From assembly GCA_030043395.1 (NCBI GenBank), contig JASHXW010000578.1, forward strand, positions 1-9,685: a stretch of DNA of 9,685 bases, in the 5' to 3' direction. Made by a program: the position numbers and the translations under genes. The notes under the pieces are model-generated. The model was not told where the DNA came from, made no database searches, and saw only the letters and a program-made list of their open reading frames with translations. This document shows, piece after piece, positions 1 through 4,610 of this stretch (the stretch's first letter is position 1; the number at the start of each line of letters is the position of its first letter). The stretch is from Streptosporangiaceae bacterium. GTDB lineage: Bacteria; Actinomycetota; Actinomycetes; Streptosporangiales; Streptosporangiaceae.

Positions 1-423
1 GAGTACGGCCGCGATCCTTGCCTCGCGGGACCTGGCCTGGTCGAGCTGGCGCTGGATGCTCACCAGGGCAACCGCGAGGCCGATCGCGACGACGACGCAG
101 GCGAATGCGACCACCCAGGCCATCCTGGGATACGGATGCCAGGCTGACCTGGCGCACATCCTGTGGTGCTCGACGCCGGGCGGTAGCTGCCTGGTGCGGC
201 CGATGGCGGCCAGCACGCGCTCGCGCAGCTGCGGCGGGGCAGGCTGCGAGGCGGCGTACGCGAGATTGGTGGCGGTCTCGCTCAGGCCGCGTACCTCGCT
301 GGCGCACTGCTGGCAGTGCCGCATGTGGTTCTCGAAACGAGCTTGCTCGGCCGCGTCGTCGATGGCATCGATCGCGTAGGCGCCGGTGAGGTCGTGCAGG
401 TCGCGGCTGAAGAGTCTTACCAC
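1..423 (-). CDS. rskA: Anti-sigma-K factor RskA-like, zinc-finger plus one membrane segment (3' part beyond window)
   Basis: This is a membrane anti-sigma factor that would hold the upstream ECF sigma factor inactive at the cytoplasmic membrane until it is cleaved. Reading from a GTG at 423-421 gives 141 open codons to the window edge with no stop. The N-terminal cytoplasmic domain begins with the RskA-like stretch DLTGAYAIDAIDD (residues 10-23) and carries an H33-x3-C37-x2-C40 zinc-type motif (HMRHCQQC). A hydrophobic helix covers about residues 102-121 (AWVVAFACVVVAIGLAVALV). The extracytoplasmic RskA domain lies off the left edge. The GTG overlaps the sigma stop codon (GTGGTAA), so the two genes are translationally coupled, and a G-run lies just upstream of the GTG. 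No in-frame ATG precedes the zinc motif, so GTG is the only sensible start. Family assignment is firm from layout and motifs; the exact K-type specificity is inferred from the sigma partner. Confidence 0.9.
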   Translation of the reverse strand, partial: MVRLFSRDLHDLTGAYAIDAIDDAAEQARFENHMRHCQQCASEVRGLSETATNLAYAASQPAPPQLRERVLAAIGRTRQLPPGVEHHRMCARSAWHPYPRMAWVVAFACVVVAIGLAVALVSIQRQLDQARSREARIAAVL

Positions 424-1019
424 GTGACCCCCAGGCAGTCCCGCATCCTGATCAGGCCATCGCGAATCCGGGTCTTGATCGTGCCGAGCGTGATTCCCAG
501 CAGCCCGGCGACCTCCCGGTAGGAGTAGCCGCCGTAGTAGGCAAGCGTGATGGACTCGCGCTGCAGCTCGGTCAGGCTGTCCAGGCAGCGGCGCACGCGC
601 TCGCGGTCCAGGCTGGACTGGACCACGTCGGCGACGTCGTCGGCGACTGGCGGCGTGGAGTTCCGCTGCTCGCGCTCAGCCGCGGCGGCGCTTGATCGCA
701 CCCGGTCGACGGCCCGCCGGTGCGCGATGGTCAGTACCCAGGTCGCCGCGCTGCCCTTCGCCGGGTCGAAGCGCGAGGCAGTGCGCCAGACCTCGAGCAG
801 CACTTCCTGGGCCACTTCCTCGGACTGCGCGCGATCGCGCAGGACGCGGCGGATGAGGCCGTACACCGGGCCGGATAGCTGGTCGTACACGCTGGCGAAG
901 GCGCCTTCGTCACCCCTGGCCACCAACGTGAGAAGCTGATCCAGGTCCCGGTCCTTCCCCTCCGAAAGACCAGGACCTGCACCAGCCGGGCGCGCGTCAG
1001 AGGCGTCCACGGCTGCCAT
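417..1019 (-). CDS. sigK: ECF RNA polymerase sigma factor, SigK type
   Basis: This ECF sigma factor directs RNA polymerase to a small stress or envelope regulon. The 200-residue reading has sigma region 2 at about 43-109 (YDQLSGPVYGLIRRVLRD, SEEVAQEVLLEVWR, FDPAKGSAATWVLTIAHRRAVDRVR) and region 4 at about 143-192 (LDSLTELQRESITLAYYGGY, then the helix-turn-helix SYREVAGLLGITLGTIKTRIRDGLIRMRDCL). The AYYGG-Y-Y-EV and LTIAHRRAVDRVR stretches match what I remember of mycobacterial SigK. The next gene is its RskA-type anti-sigma factor, overlapping by 7 bp. The start is uncertain. ATG at 1019 has a poor ribosome site and is overlapped by a SigK-like -10 element. GTG at 1010, in frame three codons later, would fit leaderless translation (197 residues). 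An ECF19/SigK assignment is likely but rests on remembered sequence similarity. Confidence 0.93.
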   Translation of the reverse strand: MAAVDASDARPAGAGPGLSEGKDRDLDQLLTLVARGDEGAFASVYDQLSGPVYGLIRRVLRDRAQSEEVAQEVLLEVWRTASRFDPAKGSAATWVLTIAHRRAVDRVRSSAAAAEREQRNSTPPVADDVADVVQSSLDRERVRRCLDSLTELQRESITLAYYGGYSYREVAGLLGITLGTIKTRIRDGLIRMRDCLGVTW

Positions 1020-1045
1020 TCGGAGCCCGGCCGAAATCGGATTGG
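1018..1045 (-). promoter_or_regulatory. Candidate autoregulatory SigK-type promoter overlapping the sigK ATG
   Basis: On the minus strand CCAATC (1045-1040) is followed after 16 bp by CCGAAT (1023-1018). This resembles the published mycobacterial SigK promoter form CCATCC-N16/17-CCGAAT. The predicted start of transcription is near 1010-1011, which falls on an in-frame GTG of sigK. The -35 lies inside a perfect inverted repeat, ATCGGA-TTGG-TCCGAT (1036-1051), that could be a regulator site or chance. A second, weaker candidate (GTGACG at 1130-1125, 17 bp, TATGTC at 1107-1102) lies further upstream and could give a conventional leader reaching ATG 1019. Confidence 0.45.
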
Positions 1046-1203
1046 TCCGATCGCACGGACTTTTCGGCGCGGCAAGAACGGAGCCATTCCGGCTGAGTCA
1101 CGACATAAACCTGGCACATGGCGCCGTCACAGCCCCGGACCGACGCACCGTCGGATTCTCGCTGGCTCGTGCGCGCGCGACCCGGCATGAGGCAACGTGT
1201 GCC

Positions 1204-1257
1204 GCGCCCTGGTGCGCCCTGGTGCGCCCCGGTCTGCCTGGGCGCCGTGCGGCGCCC
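1204..1257. repeat. Three tandem 10-bp units followed by a GC hairpin
   Basis: GCGCCCTGGT occurs at 1204-1213 and again at 1214-1223, with a one-mismatch third copy, GCGCCCCGGT, at 1224-1233. Immediately after, GGGCGCC-GTGC-GGCGCCC (1240-1257) forms a 7-bp stem with a 4-nt loop. The block sits 20-75 bp upstream of the rightward promoter. It may bind a regulator, stop antisense transcription, or simply be slippage-prone GC sequence. Confidence 0.5.
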
Positions 1258-1279
1258 TGGGGCGGGAGCGCACGGGAGT

Positions 1280-1303
1280 GTTGCGCTGGGAGTGCTGGGG
1301 TAT
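1280..1303 (+). promoter_or_regulatory. Candidate SigF/SigB-type promoter for the DUF1269 gene
   Basis: GTTG at 1280-1283 is separated by 14 bp from GGGTAT at 1298-1303. This is close to the actinobacterial general-stress sigma form GTTT-N14/16-GGGTAT, with three of four -35 bases matching. Transcription would begin near 1310, giving a leader of about 30 nt. That leader contains the ribosome site GGGGGAGGAG (1323-1332), which lies 7 bp before the ATG at 1340. Confidence 0.4.
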
Positions 1304-1339
1304 TTCTGCACTAACCGGTCCAGGGGGAGGAGCGGAGCG

Positions 1340-1783
1340 ATGACAACGACGGCGTGGCGGTTCATGGGCACCGAGGGGGCCGATGCGGCGGTGCTCAAGC
1401 TTAAGCAGCTGAGCTCGCAAGACCTCATTGATTTGCAGGATGTCACGGTCATCCGGTGGCCGCAGTACTCATCGGCACCGCTGGCGCACGAGCACGTCAC
1501 CGAGGAAGGCAGCGTGGTCTCCTCGTTCATGGGCAAGCTCAAGACGGGGCACATCGAAGGCTCGATGATCGAAGCCGTCAAGGGCGACATGATGCCAGGC
1601 ACGTCGGCCATGGTGCTGATGAGCTCGGACGCGGCCGTCGACACTGTGGCTCAGGCCTTCGAAGGCCAGCCGATGGAGCTCATCCGCTCGGACCTGTCCG
1701 TGCAGCAGCAAGACAAGCTGCGGGCCGCATTCGGCGACTCGGGCAAGGCGGTGCCACCGCAGCATCCCAGCAGCGCAGGCTAA
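1340..1783 (+). CDS. DUF1269-like protein without the usual membrane hairpin
   Basis: The product has 147 residues and its biochemical role is unknown. It resembles the DUF1269 family at both ends. The N-terminal part has LKLKQLSSQDLIDLQDVTVIRWPQ (about 19-42). The C-terminal part has the family-like run MIEAVKGDMMPGTSAMVLMSS, DTVAQAF and LIRSDLSVQQQDKLRAAFG. Typical members carry a glycine/alanine-rich hydrophobic hairpin between these halves. Here the join is a short polar stretch, VVSSFMGKLKTGHIEGS, and no membrane span is visible, so the protein is probably soluble. The ATG at 1340 was chosen because a strong ribosome site (GGGGGAGGAG) lies 7 bp upstream; an in-frame extension to 1118 crosses the promoter region. 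The gene stands alone, divergent from sigK, and ends in two hairpins. A stress role is suggested only by the GGGTAT promoter. Confidence 0.82.
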   Translation: MTTTAWRFMGTEGADAAVLKLKQLSSQDLIDLQDVTVIRWPQYSSAPLAHEHVTEEGSVVSSFMGKLKTGHIEGSMIEAVKGDMMPGTSAMVLMSSDAAVDTVAQAFEGQPMELIRSDLSVQQQDKLRAAFGDSGKAVPPQHPSSAG

Positions 1784-1785
1784 CT

Positions 1786-1804
1786 GGCGGCGGCGACCGC
1801 CGCC
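1786..1804 (+). terminator. GC hairpin directly after the DUF1269 stop codon
   Basis: GGCGGCGG-CGA-CCGCCGCC forms a perfect 8-bp stem with a 3-nt loop, starting 2 bp after the TAA. There is no T-tract, which is common in high-GC actinomycetes. It may end transcription of the DUF1269 gene alone or together with the palindrome that follows. Confidence 0.5.
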
Positions 1805-1825
1805 CTAATGATGTAGCCGGTTTTG

Positions 1826-1863
1826 GGGTGGGAATTGCGCTGAATTCAGCGCAATTCCCACCC
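1826..1863. repeat. Perfect 38-bp palindrome between convergent genes
   Basis: The left half is GGGTGGGAATTGCGCTGAA, and the right half is its exact reverse complement with no spacer; the centre is an EcoRI-like GAATTC at 1842-1847. It lies between the end of the plus-strand DUF1269 gene (1783) and the end of the minus-strand membrane-protein gene (1881). A bidirectional terminator is the simplest role. It is more AT-rich than its surroundings, has no unpaired loop by sequence and has no T-tract, so a dispersed palindromic repeat or protein-binding site is also possible. Confidence 0.7.
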
Positions 1864-1880
1864 GGATCTGTGAAAGCCAC

Positions 1881-2330
1881 CTACAGGTCGTCCAGCGGCG
1901 TCGGCGGCGGCGGCTGCCTGGACTCCACACGCGACCTGACCCAGCGCCACCCGCGCCGCGGAGTGTCGAACTGCGTAGCTGCGTACCAAGCAAGCGGAAT
2001 GATGGTCAGCCAGGTGAGCACGCTCGACAGGCTTCTTAGCTGACCACTACTCCAAATACGCACATGGCTGCCTTCGAGGATGTTCAGGCTCTCCAGGATG
2101 AGCGTCGTGCCCGCTAGCCAGAGGGTTGGGCGGTCACGCTTGGGGATGGCGTTAATGAACAAGTACAGCGACGTGAGCCAGCACAGGTCGAGGAGCAGCC
2201 AGTCCTTGCCGAACACGAACAGCGAGACCACGACGGCGATCGCCGTAGGAATGGCGGCAAGTATCAAGAGCGTCTTAACCTGCTCTTCCCTGTGCCCGCC
2301 ATGCTGCGGGCTCCGGTGCCGACCGGCCAT
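1881..2330 (-). CDS. Small four-helix membrane protein of unknown function
   Basis: The product has 149 residues and I do not recognise a named family. A basic, His-rich head (1-19) precedes four hydrophobic segments at about 20-40 (LLILAAIPTAIAVVVSLFVF), 44-62 (WLLLDLCWLTSLYLFINAI), 69-86 (TLWLAGTTLILESLNIL) and 98-118 (LRSLSSVLTWLTIIPLAWYAA). A cytosolic-looking tail follows, with Arg/Trp residues and a run of four prolines (PPPPTPLDDL). The Asp and Glu inside segments 2 and 3 (LLLDLCW, LILESLN) are unusual for plain anchors. ATG 2330 has GGGGAA immediately before it, which is tight spacing, so the true start could lie a little downstream. The gene is last in the leftward group, 55 bp after the acetyltransferase gene, and may be co-transcribed with it. 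A transporter or immunity-like role cannot be argued from sequence. Confidence 0.72.
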   Translation of the reverse strand: MAGRHRSPQHGGHREEQVKTLLILAAIPTAIAVVVSLFVFGKDWLLLDLCWLTSLYLFINAIPKRDRPTLWLAGTTLILESLNILEGSHVRIWSSGQLRSLSSVLTWLTIIPLAWYAATQFDTPRRGWRWVRSRVESRQPPPPTPLDDL

Positions 2331-2347
2331 TTCCCCAATGTAGCTTT

Positions 2348-2380
2348 CGCAGGCGCTGTTCCATCAGGGCGGAACCTGCG
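2348..2380 (-). terminator. Imperfect hairpin after the GNAT gene
   Basis: CGCAG (2348-2352) pairs with CTGCG (2376-2380), and GTTCC (2358-2362) with GGAAC (2371-2375), leaving a 5-nt bulge and an 8-nt loop. An additional short stem, GCGCT-TTC-AGCGC (2380-2392), overlaps the stop codon. Either could attenuate transcription from the acetyltransferase gene into the membrane-protein gene. Evidence is weak because there is no T-tract. Confidence 0.25.
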
Positions 2381-2385
2381 CGCTT

Positions 2386-3423
2386 TCAGCGCACGGGCAG
2401 GACGTGCCTGACCATGACACGGCCTCGCTCGCTGACCCAGCGCTCGGTTTCGGTCGCGCCGACGGCATGGGCGACCCGGAGCGAGGCCGTGTTCTCGGCG
2501 TCGACGATGATGTGCGCCGACCGGGCACCGGTGTGCTCTGCCAGGAACCTGGCGATCAGCCGGACGGACCTGCTGACGTAGCCGTGCCCGCGATAGGCCG
2601 GGTGCGCGGTGTAAGAGATGTTCGCATCACCTGGCGGCACGCTGTCGTTGGCCAGGTCACAGTCCACGTAGGAGACGTAGGAAGCGCCAGGCGCGTCGAC
2701 CGAGAAGGCCCACTTGGGCCCTGTGCCGAACCTCTCCTGGCAGGCACGCAGGTGCGCGAGGTTCGCGGCCCGTTGCTGCTGGGGGGTCATGGCCTGCCAC
2801 TGCTCGCGTTCGCCGGGCTGCCACAGCCACTCGATCTGCTCGTCGTCGATGGCTTCGAGGTGTGCGTCGATGTCCTCAGGGCGCTGGCGGCGGATCGTGA
2901 CGACCCCGTCGGAGTAGGTCAGGGGCGGGACCGGCCGCACGAGTCGCTGCTGCTGCCGTTCGCCGGAGGTGGCACTGTCGTCGCTGGCGAAGCCGGTCCT
3001 GGGAGCGAAGCCGGTCCTCGCGAAGTCCGTCCTCGCGAAGTCCGTCCTTGCGAAGCCGGTCCTGGCGGCGACGGCCAGCAGCGCCTCGTCGCCTGGGTCG
3101 ATGGCGAGCGCGGCAGTCCGGTAGCTCGTTCGCACGGCCAGGTGGTGCATCAGCAACTGGAGGGCTCTCGTGCCGACGCCTTGGCCGCAATGCGAGGAAA
3201 GGATGCCCACGCCAATGGCGGCTTCGCGTGGTCCACTCGGCTGTCCGTTTCCGGCATAACTCACCCATCCCGCCAGCTGCTCGGCCATGGTCACTGCCCC
3301 GCTGACGGAACCCCGGGCCGCGGACAACGGCCCGGCGTCAGACGCCCTGGGCCTGCGCAAGATGATGAGCCCGTCGGTCACCGAGATCGGCTCTGGTGGC
3401 CTTCCTGCCTGCTCGCTGCCCAC
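2386..3423 (-). CDS. Tandem-GNAT N-acetyltransferase with a repeat-expanded linker
   Basis: This is a 345-residue protein with two acetyltransferase-like halves. The C-terminal half (about 170-345) is a complete RimJ/RimL-type GNAT domain: VVTIRRQRPEDIDAHLEAI at the start, the acetyl-CoA motif HPAYRGHGYVSRSVRLIARFL (R278-G-H-G281), then VDAENTASLRVAHAVGATETER. The N-terminal half (about 13-125) has the ends of the fold (ISVTDGLIILRRPRASDA; AAIGVGIL; GQGVGTRALQLLMHHL; ALAIDPGDEALLAVAARTGFA) but is some 40-60 residues short, and the first Arg/Gln of the CoA motif is Cys79 (SHCGQGVG). It is probably degenerate or structural. Between the halves lies the expanded repeat ARTDFARTDFARTGFAPRTGFA (125-146). 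The substrate is unknown. The start is GTG at 3423 with no clear ribosome site; GTG at residue 15 is an alternative. The gene follows the SRPBCC gene by 32 bp. Confidence 0.82.
   Translation of the reverse strand: MGSEQAGRPPEPISVTDGLIILRRPRASDAGPLSAARGSVSGAVTMAEQLAGWVSYAGNGQPSGPREAAIGVGILSSHCGQGVGTRALQLLMHHLAVRTSYRTAALAIDPGDEALLAVAARTGFARTDFARTDFARTGFAPRTGFASDDSATSGERQQQRLVRPVPPLTYSDGVVTIRRQRPEDIDAHLEAIDDEQIEWLWQPGEREQWQAMTPQQQRAANLAHLRACQERFGTGPKWAFSVDAPGASYVSYVDCDLANDSVPPGDANISYTAHPAYRGHGYVSRSVRLIARFLAEHTGARSAHIIVDAENTASLRVAHAVGATETERWVSERGRVMVRHVLPVR
2987..3064. repeat. Five-copy 15-bp in-frame minisatellite in the GNAT gene
   Basis: The unit GCGAAGCCGGTCCTG occurs at 2987-3001 (followed by 3 extra bases), 3005-3019, 3020-3034, 3035-3049 and 3050-3064, with small differences (CCGG against TCCG, and a variable last base). 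On the coding strand each unit adds five residues of the form (A)RT(G/D)F. The first unit matches the natural RTGF end of the N-terminal GNAT half, so the array probably arose by slippage duplication of that point. The unit length keeps the frame open. Confidence 0.92.
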
Positions 3424-3455
3424 GCAAAGGACGCTACCGCCCTGCGGCCCAGGAC

Positions 3456-3944
3456 CTAACCGTGCTCGTGCTCCTTCAGGTAGCTGGTCAGGTTGTCCAG
3501 CATTTCCGTGGTGCCTCCCTTGCGCAGCTCCGGCGCCTGCGGTCCGTCGAAGCCGTCCAGGTAAGCGCCCTGCTCGGTGTAGGTGAGAGCTGTGCCGTCG
3601 ACGCTCTTGGCGAACTCGATCGTCGTCACCGACACCGAGATCCTGGTGTCGTTGGCGTACATCTCGTAGCTGTACACGATCCGCTGGTCAGGAACGATGT
3701 CGTAGTACAGGCCGTCGTACCGGTACGTGGTGCCCTGCCATCTGTGGCCGAAGCGCTCCCGGCCGCCGACCCGGAAGTCGAACTCCTCCTCGCCGGCAGC
3801 GCCGTCCGCGGACTCTAGGTCGCCGGTGTCGCCCCAGCTGTTCTTGGCCTCGAGCGACGCGAACGCCGCGAACACCCTGGCTGGCGCGGCCGGGTAGGTC
3901 CGCTCGATCGTGAAGGTGTCATGGATGACAGATCGCGTGGTCAT
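3456..3944 (-). CDS. SRPBCC/AHSA1-domain protein
   Basis: The product has 162 residues and a START-like helix-grip fold of the AHSA1 (activator of Hsp90 ATPase homologue 1) type, which forms a hydrophobic ligand pocket. Visible marks are the N-terminal IERTYPAAPARVFAAFASLEAKNSW (13-37), the strand-rich middle GGRERFGHRWQGTTYRYDGLYYDIVPDQRIVYSYEMY, and the end TALTYTEQGAYLDGFD...GGTTEMLDNLTSYLKEH. The ligand and enzymatic role are unknown. The start overlaps the stop of the ArsR gene by 4 bp (ATGA) with a strong ribosome site GGAGGAG 5 bp upstream, so the two are translationally coupled. ArsR plus AHSA1 is a common bacterial pair in which the repressor controls the SRPBCC gene, and an effector-binding or detoxifying role is often assumed. 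No frameshift or missing part is apparent. Confidence 0.93.
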   Translation of the reverse strand: MTTRSVIHDTFTIERTYPAAPARVFAAFASLEAKNSWGDTGDLESADGAAGEEEFDFRVGGRERFGHRWQGTTYRYDGLYYDIVPDQRIVYSYEMYANDTRISVSVTTIEFAKSVDGTALTYTEQGAYLDGFDGPQAPELRKGGTTEMLDNLTSYLKEHEHG

Positions 3945-4267
3945 GGGTTCTCCTCCAGGTACTTACCCAGGCGGTCGAGACGGTGCTCCCACAGGGAGCG
4001 CCGCGCCGATATCCAGTGCTCGGCCGAACGCAAGACGGCCGGGTTGATGCTGCACGTGCGGGTGCGGCCGGTCTTCTGCGACAAGATCAGGCCGCTGGCC
4101 TCGAGTACCTGGACGTGCTGCAGGACTGCCGCCAGGGACATGGTCAGCGGGCGGCCGAGCTCGCTGACTGATGCTGGTCCCTGGCTGAGCCGGTCTACCA
4201 TCGCCCGGCGGCCCGGGTCAGCGAGTGCCTGGAACACGCGATCCAGGTCGGTCACTTGGTCAAGCAT
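3941..4267 (-). CDS. ArsR-family winged-helix repressor
   Basis: This 108-residue DNA-binding repressor probably controls its own operon. The wHTH core is clear: LDRVFQALADPGRRAMVDRLSQGPASVSELGRPLTMSLAAVLQHVQVLEASGLI (residues 8-61) has the recognition helix at about 43-56, followed by the wing SQKTGRTRTCSINP (63-76). The C-terminal tail AEHWISARRSLWEHRLDRLGKYLEE is typical of the ArsR subgroup paired with AHSA1 proteins. The usual metal-binding Cys cluster is absent (only Cys72), so the inducer is probably not a metal. The frame opens at 4303, but ATG 4267 (MLDQVTDL) was chosen because 4303-4268 overlaps a good promoter and the family normally begins at this point. The promoter position predicts a leaderless mRNA. 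Confidence 0.9.
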   Translation of the reverse strand: MLDQVTDLDRVFQALADPGRRAMVDRLSQGPASVSELGRPLTMSLAAVLQHVQVLEASGLILSQKTGRTRTCSINPAVLRSAEHWISARRSLWEHRLDRLGKYLEENP

Positions 4268-4269
4268 GT

Positions 4270-4315
4270 ACTTAACTATGCTGGCGCGAGGGCAGATAGT
4301 CAAGTGGTGACTTGA
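4270..4315. promoter_or_regulatory. Candidate ArsR operator: three copies of a 10-bp motif
   Basis: The motif ACTT(A/G)A(C/G)TAT occurs as ACTTAACTAT at 4270-4279 (plus), as ATAGTCAAGT at 4296-4305 (minus orientation), and as ACTTGAGTAT at 4310-4319 (plus; its first 6 bases close the array). The second and third copies form a tight inverted repeat, TCAAGT-GGTG-ACTTGA (4300-4315). The first pair covers the -10 and -35 of the ArsR promoter. This geometry fits negative autoregulation by a winged-helix dimer; binding by ArsR is inferred from position. Confidence 0.6.
4275..4303 (-). promoter_or_regulatory. Promoter of the ArsR operon, leaderless
   Basis: On the minus strand TTGACT (4303-4298) is separated by exactly 17 bp from CATAGT (4280-4275). 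The -35 matches five of six consensus bases and the -10 matches four of six. Seven bases follow the -10 before ATG 4267, so the predicted start of transcription is at or within 1 nt of the start codon. No ribosome site is visible, which agrees with leaderless translation, common in actinobacteria. Confidence 0.7.
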
Positions 4316-4322
4316 GTATCAA

Positions 4323-4371
4323 GCATGACAGCCCGGGCGCACGGAGACTCCGTGCGCCCGGGCTGTCATGC
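4323..4371 (-). terminator. Near-perfect 49-bp hairpin ending the SPFH/RHH unit
   Basis: The 24-base left arm (4323-4346, beginning GCATGACAGCCCGGGC) is the exact reverse complement of 4348-4371, around a single central A. The practical loop is a few bases of GAGACTC. It lies 10 bp beyond the stop codon of the small ribbon-helix-helix gene and just upstream of the ArsR promoter, so it should stop read-through into that operon. There is no T-tract. Confidence 0.8.
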
Positions 4372-4381
4372 GCGCCTCAGG

Positions 4382-4579
4382 TCACTCCTCGCGGGGCGGC
4401 CGGCCGGGCCTGCGCATCTTGGCCGCGTGGGTCGGCAGCCGGCCAGCCTCCGCGAGCGCGCGGCGCAGCAGGAACTCGATCTGCGCGTTGGTGCTGCGCA
4501 GCTCGTCGGATGCCCACCTGGCGAGGGCGTCGTGGACGGCTGGATCAAGCCGGAGCAGGACGCCCTTGCGCTCGTTCAT
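4382..4579 (-). CDS. Small ribbon-helix-helix (Arc/MetJ-type) DNA-binding protein
   Basis: This 65-residue protein has a classical ribbon-helix-helix core: beta strand KGVLLRLD (5-12), helix [16 protein letters not shown] (13-27), and helix B with the motif [18 protein letters not shown] (29-46). A basic tail ([12 protein letters not shown], 54-65) follows. Such proteins dimerise and read short DNA repeats with the paired strands. It begins 31 bp after the SPFH gene, with a GGAACGG-type ribosome site, and shares its transcript and terminator. A small RHH gene after an SPFH gene is an arrangement I recall from other actinomycetes. It is often labelled antitoxin, but no toxin gene is adjacent. 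A likely role is repression of its own operon; the TGATA/TATCA repeats at the promoter are the best candidate target. Confidence 0.85.
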   Translation of the reverse strand: MNERKGVLLRLDPAVHDALARWASDELRSTNAQIEFLLRRALAEAGRLPTHAAKMRRPGRPPREE

Positions 4580-4610
4580 GTCTTACCGTTCCGGACCTTG
4601 TAGCCGGCTG

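Larger units (their letters stand above)
1020..1339. other. Divergent intergenic region between sigK and the DUF1269 gene
   Basis: This 320-bp stretch separates divergent genes and I see no convincing reading frame in it. It holds the leftward SigK-like promoter and the 16-bp inverted repeat at 1036-1051. It also holds three tandem 10-bp units with a small hairpin (1204-1257), and a rightward GGGTAT-type promoter with a strong ribosome site (1280-1332). The middle part, about 1131-1203, shows nothing I can interpret. Reading frames that cross it (for example the upstream extension of the DUF1269 frame to 1118) lack ribosome sites and have no recognisable protein content. Confidence 0.6.

Noticed and set aside
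997..1644. A 215-codon minus-strand frame spanning the sigK upstream region and the DUF1269 gene
   Set aside because: It lies antisense to the DUF1269 gene, crosses both promoters and has no recognisable content.
2987..3064. CRISPR-like array
   Set aside because: The units are contiguous 15-mers without spacers, lie inside a coding frame, and no cas gene is present.
2404..3459. A 351-codon plus-strand open frame opposite the tandem GNAT gene
   Set aside because: It is the antisense shadow of a high-GC coding region: the minus strand carries clear GNAT motifs, while this frame shows no recognisable domain and no ribosome site.
4268..4303. N-terminal extension of ArsR to ATG 4303
   Set aside because: The 12 extra residues would be encoded by DNA holding the -35, spacer and -10 of a good promoter, and the family normally begins near MLDQV.
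4382..4579. Toxin-antitoxin antitoxin
   Set aside because: The ribbon-helix-helix fold alone does not prove it; the partner gene is an SPFH scaffold and no small toxin frame adjoins it.
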